Positions 56,883 to 64,000 of a stretch of DNA of 64,000 nucleotides are shown here, one piece after another. Within the stretch, counting starts at the first letter, position 1. Each line of letters begins with the position of its first letter. Source of the stretch: Rhodospirillaceae bacterium (lineage in GTDB: Bacteria; Pseudomonadota; Alphaproteobacteria; UBA6615); NCBI GenBank assembly GCA_002713365.1, contig PASR01000011.1, forward strand, positions 229,856 to 293,855, given 5' to 3'. Under the pieces are notes generated by a model, which was given only the letters and a program-made list of their open reading frames with translations, did no database searches and had not been told where the DNA came from. A program made the position numbers and the translations under genes.

Positions 56883-59111
56883 TTATTTCTTTTTAATTTT
56901 TCTATATGATTTTTTAGTTTTTTTTCTTTGACGTTGAATGCTCTTATCATCATTGTTAATCTCAAAAATACTTGATGATTTTATTCCATTAGCTTCAATA
57001 ATACGTATCTCTACTTTCTCGCCTAACCTATGTTTTATCCCTAACTGTTTATTACTCAAGGTATACTTTTTAGAATCAAATACATAGCGATTACCAGTTA
57101 ATCTAGATGCGGGAACAAATCCCTCAGCGCCGATCTTATCAAGCCTAATAAACAAACCCGCCTTAGTAACACCAGAAATCACTCCCGTAAATAATTCACC
57201 TAAATACCTACTCAAAAACGCAGCTGTATAGCGGTCATTAGCGTTTCTCTCTGCATTCACTGCACGGCGATCAGTAGCTGAGATATGCTCTCCTATTTTA
57301 ATAAAGCTATCTATGGTATTTTCTGCAAGTTTCTCCTCGTCTTTACAAGTTTTTTCTAAGCCAAGTCCTCTAATAAGTGAACGGTGTACAAGTAAGTCAG
57401 CATAGCGTCTAATCGGAGATGTAAAATGAGCATATTTTCTTATGTTTAGCCCGAAATGACCAATATTTTGAGGGCTATATTCTGCCCTACTTTGCGAACG
57501 TAATATTAACTCGTTTATTAGCTGTGAATTTGGATGTTTTTTTAACTTCGTTAGAAGCGTGTTAAAATCAGAAGCTCTGTAGATTTTAGATTTTGGAAGG
57601 TTTGTTTTAAATTCAGCTAAAACTCTTCGTAAAACTTCAAGTTTTTCTTTATCTGGTTCGTCATGAATACGAAATATAGCTGGCTTGTTTAGCCTGGTTA
57701 ATTCAGTGCCAGCAGCAATGTTTGCTGTTATCATGAATTCTTCTATAAGACGGTGGCTATCTAAGCGCTTAATTGTATTAATCGACTTTACATTCCCCTG
57801 TCTCTCTAACACGATTTTTGTTTCTGGTAGATCAAGTTCTAGTGTTCCTCGGTTTTTTCTTTCATGTGAAAGACTTTTAAAGGCCATATATAGATTATCT
57901 ATATGCGATCTGGGGATTGGTGAGGGAGCTCCATTATAGATATTCTCGACTTGCTCATAGTTAAAGCGGCCAAATGATTTAATTATGGCACGTTGGAATT
58001 TATGACTTAGTAGAACACCGGTCTTAGTAATCCATAAATCTACGGCAAGACATGCACGCTCTTGGTTAGGTAATAGTGAGCAAAGATTGTTTGATAATGC
58101 AGGAGGTAACATTGGTACAACTCGATCTGGAAAATACACTGAGTTACCCCGTTTGTAGGCTTCACGGTCAAGGATACTATCTGGCCTTACAAACCAAGAA
58201 ACATCAGCTATCGCAACTATTAAATGCCAACCGTCAGGGTTGTCTGCGCTTTTATCGGGTTCGGCAAATACAGCGTCGTCGAAATCACGAGCATTGGTAC
58301 CATCAATAGTTATAAGTGGAACATCTCTATAATCTTTTCTAGCAATATTTTTAGGTTGTTCAAGTTTTTCTGTCGCAGATAATAATGGTTCTGAAAATTC
58401 AAATGGAATGTCAGATTCATGAATAGCAATCATACTTATTGCTCCAGAGGAAGATGCATCACATATAGGTTTGATTACTTTTGCTCGCGACATACCATAG
58501 TGTTTACCCGGTATTAAACCTACTTTTATTAACTCTCCATCCTTAGCATCACCTTTATGATTATCTGAGATAAATATATCTTTAGAGTTTCTCCGGTCTA
58601 TAGATTCTAAAAGCCCCCCTTCATTGGTTTCCCTGAAAATACCAATTATTTCTTTAGCATCTTTGCTCACATGACGCATTAGAATTGCTTTATAGGTTTG
58701 CTCTCCATTTGGTTGTAGGCGACACAAGATTCTATCACCCAAGCCCGGAGCTTTTACGTTTTTAGAACCCGTTTTTAATTCTATAAATGGATAAGGCTTT
58801 CCTTCGTCCCAATTAACAGGTTTCACAAGAGGGTAACCATCCTCGTCTATATCATAAACAACTAAAACAGTTACGGGGGGCAAACGATCACTTGGGCTCC
58901 ATTTTTGTTTATTACTTCGAGCTATTAACCCGTCATTCTCGAGTTCTATTAGCATTCTACGCAGCTTAGCTCGTTCGGCTCCTCTGACACCGAATGTCCT
59001 GGCTATATCTCGTCGAATACTTGGACCATCCTTTTCCCGTATATGGGCAATCAATTCGTCCCTACTGGGTAAAGAATCTAGACGAACTTTTCTTTTATCT
59101 TTTTTTGACAA
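56883..59111 (-). CDS. rnr: Ribonuclease R
   Basis: A processive 3' to 5' exoribonuclease for structured RNA. It has an N-terminal winged-helix (LRRMLIELENDGLIAR), cold-shock OB folds, the RNB catalytic domain with TIDGTNARDFDDAV (Asp cluster) and SPIRRYADLLVHR, then an S1 domain (FTGVISGVTKAGLFIRLD) and a Lys/Arg-rich tail. It is 742 residues. The start is a TTG with no Shine-Dalgarno sequence, 7 bases after the topA stop, so it probably depends on ribosomes finishing topA. Confidence 0.93.
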   Translation of the reverse strand: MSKKDKRKVRLDSLPSRDELIAHIREKDGPSIRRDIARTFGVRGAERAKLRRMLIELENDGLIARSNKQKWSPSDRLPPVTVLVVYDIDEDGYPLVKPVNWDEGKPYPFIELKTGSKNVKAPGLGDRILCRLQPNGEQTYKAILMRHVSKDAKEIIGIFRETNEGGLLESIDRRNSKDIFISDNHKGDAKDGELIKVGLIPGKHYGMSRAKVIKPICDASSSGAISMIAIHESDIPFEFSEPLLSATEKLEQPKNIARKDYRDVPLITIDGTNARDFDDAVFAEPDKSADNPDGWHLIVAIADVSWFVRPDSILDREAYKRGNSVYFPDRVVPMLPPALSNNLCSLLPNQERACLAVDLWITKTGVLLSHKFQRAIIKSFGRFNYEQVENIYNGAPSPIPRSHIDNLYMAFKSLSHERKNRGTLELDLPETKIVLERQGNVKSINTIKRLDSHRLIEEFMITANIAAGTELTRLNKPAIFRIHDEPDKEKLEVLRRVLAEFKTNLPKSKIYRASDFNTLLTKLKKHPNSQLINELILRSQSRAEYSPQNIGHFGLNIRKYAHFTSPIRRYADLLVHRSLIRGLGLEKTCKDEEKLAENTIDSFIKIGEHISATDRRAVNAERNANDRYTAAFLSRYLGELFTGVISGVTKAGLFIRLDKIGAEGFVPASRLTGNRYVFDSKKYTLSNKQLGIKHRLGEKVEIRIIEANGIKSSSIFEINNDDKSIQRQRKKTKKSYRKIKKK

Positions 59112-59173
59112 GTTTTTGCTAATTCACAACCGGAGGAGGTTCGGTTTTTTTCATTGCTGCTTTTTTTACCGTT

Positions 59174-59224
59174 TTCTTTTTGGATGTGGCTTTCTTTTTG
59201 GATGTGGCTTTCTTTTTGGATGTG
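59174..59224. repeat. 18-bp tandem repeat in the topA 3' end
   Basis: Nearly three copies of an 18-base unit (59174-59191, 59192-59209, partial 59210-59224) encode TSKKKA repeats in the basic C-terminal tail of TopA. The near-identical DNA suggests recent slippage expansion. Confidence 0.85.
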
Positions 59225-61410
59225 CTGTTTTTACTCTTGGCTATTTTTTCATTTAAAAGAGCAATTGCATCTTCCAATGATAGATCTTTTATATCTCTAT
59301 GACTTGGAATAGTGGCGTTTGTTTTTCCATTTTTTACATATGCACCGTATCTTCCATCATAGATAGCTACGGGCGTTTTATCTTCTGGATGATTACCTAG
59401 TTCGCGAAGTATTTTAGCACCACGTCCCCTTGATTTTCCTTTCTCTGCTAGCAATGTAACTGCATGATTGAGACCAATTGTCAGTACATCACGTGGTTCT
59501 GGTAGAGATGCGTAGCTGCTTCCATGTTTTACATAGGGGCCAAATCGTCCTTGTCCTGCTTGGATAGTGATCCCATCTTCAGGGTGTAAACCGATATCTC
59601 GAGGTAGGTCAAGGAGTCCAAGAGCCAGCTCTAAATCGATTTCAGATGTTAAAATACCCTCAGGAATTGATGTTCGTTTTGGTTTAGTGGTTTTTTTACC
59701 GTTTTCTTCTGGTTCACCTAATTGGACATAAATACCATACGGCCCTTTGCGTATTGTCACGTCTTTTTGGGTGTTTGGATCGATACCTAAATTTATTGGG
59801 TTGTTTGAAAGATCGGCAGTTTTGTCATCACCACCGTCAACTGATAACTTGCGGGTAAATTTACATTCGGGATATTGTGAGCAGCCAACGAACGGGCCGT
59901 GTTTTCCAAGTCGCAAACCAAGTCTACCCTCATTACATGCTGGACAAATTCGTGCATCTGTCCCATCTTCACGAATAGGAAAAAAATGTGGTCCAAGTTC
60001 ATCATCCAGCGCATCCAGTACTGATCTAACGCGTAACTCCTTAGTTCCCTCTATTGCTGCTGAGAAATCATTCCAGAAGTCGCGGAGCACAGTTTTCCAG
60101 TCTAATCGACCACCGGAAATGTCATCAAGCCGTTCTTCCATTTGTGCTGTAAAGTCATATTCGACATATTGTCGAAAAAAACTCGATAAGAAGCTTACAA
60201 CTAGTCGACCTTGATCTTCGGGAATGAAACGCTTGCGATCAAGTTGAACGTATTTTCGTTCCTGTAGAACCTGAATTATTGATGCATAAGTGGATGGTCG
60301 GCCTATTCCTAGCTCTTCCATTGATTTAACTAGACTTGCTTCTGTATACCTTGGAGGCGGCTGGGTAAAATGCTGTTCTGGGCGTACTTCTCGAACAATG
60401 GACGATTCACCTTCATTTAGATGTGGAAGTCTTCGTTCATCCTCGCTATCGGCTTCTTCTTTTGATAGGTCATCGCGGTCTTCACGATATAACTTTAAAA
60501 AGCCTTCAAAGGCAATTGTTTGTCCATTGGCTCTTAAGGAAAGTTTTTTGTCTAAGGAGCCAATGTCTATGGTAACACGGTCTATTTGAGCTTCGGCCAT
60601 CTCTGACGCGAGGGTGCGACGCCAAATTAATTCATATAGACGGAAGAGATCATTATCTAACAGGCCTTTCAAACTTTGTGGACGGCGAAAAAAGTCAGTC
60701 GGACGGATCGCTTCATGTGCTTCTTGAGCATTTTTAGCCTTAGTGTGAAATACGCGTGGTTTTTCAGGAAGATATTCTTCGCCATAATCGGTGTCTATTA
60801 GGCTGCGGCTTCCTGAAATGGCATCTTGGCTAAGTGTAATACTGTCCGTTCGCATATATGTTATAAGACCAATAGTCTCACTATCAATTTCGATTCCTTC
60901 ATAAAGACGTTGTGCAACACGCATAGTTTGAGAAGTACTGAAACCAAGCTTACGTGCAGCCTCTTGCTGCAGTGTTGAAGTTGTAAATGGAGGTTGCGGG
61001 TTTCGCTTGGTACGTTTTTTCTCAACTTTAGTAATCTGAAAAGCAGCTGATTCAACTTCTCTTTTTGTATTAATGGCCATAGTTTCGTCTTTAATATCAA
61101 ACCTTTGCAGTTTTTGGCCGTTTTTTTCTACAAGTCTAGCATCAAAAGGAATACCTTGCTTACTATCTAGGCTAACCTCTATAGACCAGTATTCACGAGC
61201 CTTAAATATTTCTATTTCAGCTTCTCGCTCACAAATCAGACGTAGGGCAACAGATTGAACTCTACCCGCTGACCTGGATCCTGGAAGTTTACGCCATAAT
61301 ACTGGCGATAATTTGAATCCAACTAGATAGTCTAGGGCGCGCCGCGCCAGATATGCTTCAACTAGTTCATCATGTACATCACGAGGGTGATTAAAAGCCT
61401 CTTGTACTGC

Positions 61411-61413
61411 TCA
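61411..61413 (-). other. Premature TGA codon 118 in topA
   Basis: TGA between FNEITK and AVQEAF, with G as the next base. Downstream, ATCAC/GTGAT (61391-61378) forms a 5-bp hairpin with loop CCTC, and GTAC segments at 61407-61404 and 61377-61374 can extend it across a one-sided bulge. Confidence 0.9.
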
Positions 61414-61764
61414 TTTGGTTATTTCATTAAATACAACACGCTTTACATCAATATTATTTAGTAAATCACGTTCATGAAGTAACTGTTCTATGTGCCAAGA
61501 AATTGCTTCACCTTCTAGGTCTGGATCAGTTGCTAAGTAAAGTATCTCAGCACCATTAAGAGCGTTTACTATTTCCTTAATTGGTTTCTCGGCACGTGAA
61601 TCAACTGACCAATCCATTTCAAAGTCTTCCTCGGGCCTGACCGATCCATCTTTCGGGGGTAGGTCACGGATATGTCCGTAAGAAGCAAGAACAATATAGT
61701 CTTTGCCAAGATACTTATTGATAGTCTTAGCCTTAGAAGGCGATTCTACGATAACTACGTTCAT

Positions 61765-62008
61765 TGGGCATATAATCCGTAAATCTTATAAAAATTAGAG
61801 TAGAAGTACGATAAATTACTTTTTTAAATAATAATTAAAGCATTTTCTTGCAGTTAAACCAGTTGCTAAGTTCAATCAACTTATATGTTTCAAAGAATAC
61901 TGCGGCGGTTACTTGGCACTGCAAAACGGTTACGTCAACTCCACTAATAGCAGTAAATTACTTTTATTGAACTATTTTCAGGACTTTTACTAGTAATCCG
62001 CTGTTATA
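61765..62008. other. Intergenic spacer between topA and plsY
   Basis: 244 bases of AT-rich sequence with no gene. In many alphaproteobacteria dprA occupies this place between plsY and topA; no trace of its conserved motifs is seen here. Confidence 0.5.
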
Positions 62009-62686
62009 TTAGGCTCTCAAATTAATTTTACTTTCCTTACCCAAAATAAGATTTTGTATATTTTTGATATGCCTAATCCAAACTAAGAAAGCAAGAATCA
62101 ACATTATTGAACCGATTTTAGGGCTACCAATAAAATATCCTAGGATAGGAGAAGTGGAAACTGATACTAGTGCTGCAAGAGAAGAAAACCGAGATATTAA
62201 AGCTACTATAAGCCAAATAATTAAGGATATAAATCCAGATAATAAGGAAAGACAAAGTAAAACGCCAAAAAAGCTTGCTACGCCTTTACCTCCACGAAAC
62301 TTTAACCAAATAGGAAATATATGCCCAAGAATAACGAATATGGATGTAAAAAAGGTAATATCAGGGCCCAAATACTCTTTTGAAAGCCAGACGACTATAA
62401 TAGCTTTACCAGAATCAAATATTAGGGTGAGTGCAGCTAGACCCCGTTTTCCACTCCGTAATACATTCGTTGCTCCTATATTACCTGAACCAATTTTACG
62501 TATGTCTTCTTTGCCAAAAAATTTAGTGATCAATAGCCCAAATGGTATTGATCCAAGGAGATAAGCGAATACTAAAGACGGACAAACTATATGCCAGCTA
62601 TAAATAATATTTTTCCAATCAGGTAAGTTCAAGATTGTTTGAAAAATACTCAGGTAATAATAGATTGGGCCAAAGCCGTTTTCCAT
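62009..62686 (-). CDS. plsY: Glycerol-3-phosphate acyltransferase PlsY
   Basis: An inner-membrane enzyme that acylates glycerol-3-phosphate from acyl-phosphate, the first step of phospholipid synthesis. The three PlsY motifs are seen: YLLGSIPFGLLITK, IGSGNIGATNVLRSGKRG and FRGGKGVASFFG, within about five membrane helices. It is 225 residues. About 40 residues precede the YLLGSIPFG motif, more than usual; no later ATG exists, so the extra stretch is either real or the start is a near-by TTG. Confidence 0.93.
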   Translation of the reverse strand: MENGFGPIYYYLSIFQTILNLPDWKNIIYSWHIVCPSLVFAYLLGSIPFGLLITKFFGKEDIRKIGSGNIGATNVLRSGKRGLAALTLIFDSGKAIIVVWLSKEYLGPDITFFTSIFVILGHIFPIWLKFRGGKGVASFFGVLLCLSLLSGFISLIIWLIVALISRFSSLAALVSVSTSPILGYFIGSPKIGSIMLILAFLVWIRHIKNIQNLILGKESKINLRA

Positions 62687-62707
62687 TTAAAATAGAGACC
62701 TTTCTTA

Positions 62708-64000
62708 TTAAATTGCTGAAGAAAATACAGTGCGACCATCGACTACGGTAAGTAAGACTTGTCCTTGGACAAGACGACCATCAAAAGGAGAATTTTTTGA
62801 TTTTGAAGAAAATGTGCTGGGTTCAATACGTGTAGGACGGTCTGGAGCAAAGACTACCAAGTCAGCTGGGCCTCCAATGTTCAATCGTCCAACAGGAAGC
62901 CCAAGTAAATCAGCAGGTTTATAGGTTATATGTGATAGTACATTTGATAAATTTAGATAACCGTTATGACGTAGTTCTAGAGTTAGTTGTAAAAGCGTTT
63001 CTAGTCCTACAGCGCCAAATTCTGCCTGTTCAAATGGTAGGCGCTTAGAATCTTGATCTTGGGGAACGTGATCGGAGGCTATACAGTCAATGGTACCATT
63101 ACATAGACCCTCAATGATTGCTTTTCGATCTTCCTCTTGACGCAAAGGCGGTGATAACTTAGCAAAAGTTCTATAATCACCTACTGCAAGCTCGTTTAAC
63201 GAAAAATAGGGTGGAGATGTATCGCAGGTGACACTTAGACCAGAATCTTTTGCGCTGGCGATCGCTTCAACAGAAGCTGATGTTGAGATATGAGAAGCAT
63301 GATAACGGCCACCAGTCATCTCTACTAATTTGAGATCACGTTGCAGCATTATGATTTCTGCTTCTGCAGGTATTCCCGGCAAACCGAGACGAGTAGATAA
63401 TTCACCTGATTGCATTACACCCCCTTGAGCTAATTCTGGTTCTTCGGGGTGCTGCATTATAATACTATCATAAGCTTGTGCATATTTCAGTGCACGTGAG
63501 AGTACTTTGGCGTTATTTATAGTTCTTCGGCCATCAGTAAATGTTACTGCTCCAGCTTGTTTTAAAAGACCCATTTCTACTAGTTCGTCACTATTACCTC
63601 CTCTAGTAACAGTCGCATGAGCAAATACCTTTATTAATTTTACCTCACGTGCACGTCTTGCAATAAATTCTAGGACCGATACTTCGTCGATTACTGGATT
63701 TGTATTGGGAAGTGCCACAACCGTTGTAACGCCGCCTGCTGCTGCAGCTTTACTGCCGCTTTCTAAGTCCTCCTTATGTTCGGCACCGGGTTCACAAAGG
63801 TCCGCTCGAATGTCTACTAAGCCAGGACTTAAGACACCACCCCTGCAGTCTACTTGAACTGCGCTTTCAGGTATGCCCTCAGCGAAAATTTCTGGCCCAA
63901 TAGCAGCGATTGTTTCTCCATCTGACAAAAGTCCTCCAATGTCAGATGCTGGAATATCAAGGTTAGTTGCAGGGTCTATAACTCTAGCATTTGTATACGC
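62708..64000 (-). CDS. Dihydroorotase-like protein (PyrC/PyrX type), 5' end beyond the window
   Basis: An amidohydrolase-superfamily protein of the pyrimidine pathway. The frame stays open to the right edge, adding AYTNARVIDPATNLDIP before the first in-window start candidate (TTG 63928), so the N-terminus is outside. The metal motif normally DxHxH is DIRADLCEPG here, with both His replaced, and DHAPH is DHVPQDQDSKR. The fold motifs KAAAAGGVTTVVALPNTNP, FTDGRR, AGELSTRLG-like SGELSTRLGLPGIPAE and SKSKNSPFDGR remain. It therefore resembles the non-catalytic PyrX/pseudo-dihydroorotase that assembles with aspartate carbamoyltransferase, and pyrB may lie just outside. Annotation as active PyrC would be doubtful. 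Confidence 0.85.
   Translation of the reverse strand, partial: AYTNARVIDPATNLDIPASDIGGLLSDGETIAAIGPEIFAEGIPESAVQVDCRGGVLSPGLVDIRADLCEPGAEHKEDLESGSKAAAAGGVTTVVALPNTNPVIDEVSVLEFIARRAREVKLIKVFAHATVTRGGNSDELVEMGLLKQAGAVTFTDGRRTINNAKVLSRALKYAQAYDSIIMQHPEEPELAQGGVMQSGELSTRLGLPGIPAEAEIIMLQRDLKLVEMTGGRYHASHISTSASVEAIASAKDSGLSVTCDTSPPYFSLNELAVGDYRTFAKLSPPLRQEEDRKAIIEGLCNGTIDCIASDHVPQDQDSKRLPFEQAEFGAVGLETLLQLTLELRHNGYLNLSNVLSHITYKPADLLGLPVGRLNIGGPADLVVFAPDRPTRIEPSTFSSKSKNSPFDGRLVQGQVLLTVVDGRTVFSSAI

Larger units (their letters stand above)
59119..61764 (-). pseudogene. topA: DNA topoisomerase I, interrupted by an in-frame TGA
   Basis: TopA relaxes negative supercoils and is normally essential. The minus-strand frame from ATG 61764 gives a normal TOPRIM domain (VIVESPSKAKTINKYLG, YLATDPDLEGEAISWH) ending FNEITK, then TGA at 61413-61411 (codon 118). 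The same frame continues AVQEAFNHPRD, LVEAYLARRALDYLVGF and LPGSRSAGRVQSVALRLI, with the active-site Tyr in ITYMRTDS, one zinc finger (CPACNEGRLGLRLGKHGPFVGC) and a Lys-rich tail. I read every codon between the two halves and found no other stop or shift. Total length would be 881 residues, normal for TopA. The interrupted site is usually Ser, Gln, Asn or Ala in relatives; TCA to TGA is one change. The fragments are 61411-61764 and, from the first later ATG, 59119-61080. A sequencing error, a true nonsense mutation or readthrough are all possible. Confidence 0.9.

Noticed and set aside
61411-61413. Genome-wide reassignment of TGA to a sense codon
   Set aside because: Many genes here end in TGA at the expected position, such as panB, cvpA and fabG, so TGA acts as stop.
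61374-61413. Selenocysteine in TopA
   Set aside because: TopA needs no Sec at this position, the hairpin loop does not look like a bacterial SECIS, and no sel genes are in view. Kept only as a weak observation.
61885-61947. A 20-codon basic peptide frame on the plus strand
   Set aside because: No ribosome-binding site, no known family, and such short frames occur by chance.
1-64000. tRNA, rRNA, CRISPR arrays, transposases, phage genes or attachment sites
   Set aside because: Reading both strands of the intergenic regions showed no cloverleaf arms, repeat-spacer arrays or mobile-element genes.

Overview
The window is 64 kb of dense, visibly AT-rich bacterial chromosome from an alphaproteobacterium. 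The gene neighbourhoods are alphaproteobacterial: rpsF-rpsR-rplI near dnaB, alr, radA, cvpA and purF; lptF-lptG-lptD-surA-pdxA-rsmA beside gmk and yicC; purM-DUF2066-hda-ppk-ppx-rnd-aspS; and rpmG-rnr-topA-plsY followed by a pyrC-like gene. DUF2794 also supports this. Short intergenic spaces, an outer-membrane assembly gene set and A/T-rich codon use fit a Gram-negative, possibly marine Rhodospirillales- or SAR116-like lineage, but that placement is inference. I saw no rRNA, tRNA, CRISPR array, insertion sequence or prophage.

Layout. 0.3-4.9 kb: an alpha/beta hydrolase, a PhyH-family oxygenase, ThrH and an ABC-F ATPase. 5.1-7.9 kb: pantothenate synthesis (panB-panC) and dusA. 7.9-12.1 kb: an amino-sugar/peptidoglycan salvage cluster with murQ, a BadF-type sugar kinase, nagA and a NamZ (DUF1343) homologue. 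12.1-16.2 kb: DUF2794, a YfgM-like protein, bamB and der. 16.2-24.8 kb, minus strand: an SDR, purF, cvpA, radA, mlaF, mlaE, alr and dnaB. 25-28.7 kb: a quinone oxidoreductase, cfa, and the rpsF-rpsR-rplI operon. 29-35.3 kb: fabD-fabG-acpP-fabF-mltG, then yicC-gmk. 35.3-43 kb, minus strand: rsmA, pdxA, surA, lptD, lptG and lptF. 43.2-47.5 kb: pepA-holC, ndk, purN and purM. 47.6-53.3 kb: DUF2066, hda, ppk and ppx. 53.4-64 kb: rnd, aspS, rpmG (a 55-residue L33), rnr, topA, plsY and a pyrC/pyrX-like gene cut by the window edge.

Most of this is core metabolism and envelope building. The points worth a second look are these. topA has a single in-frame TGA at codon 118 in an otherwise uninterrupted frame. 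purM has no ATG/GTG/TTG start; a good Shine-Dalgarno sequence sits 7 bases before an ATT. ppx also has no canonical start, and lies in the same frame as ppk with one TAA between them. The salvage cluster combines a NamZ without a signal peptide, a putative MurNAc/GlcNAc kinase, MurQ and NagA, suggesting a PTS-independent MurNAc pathway inside the cell. The pyrC-like gene has lost the HxH metal motif. A structured leader precedes rpsF.
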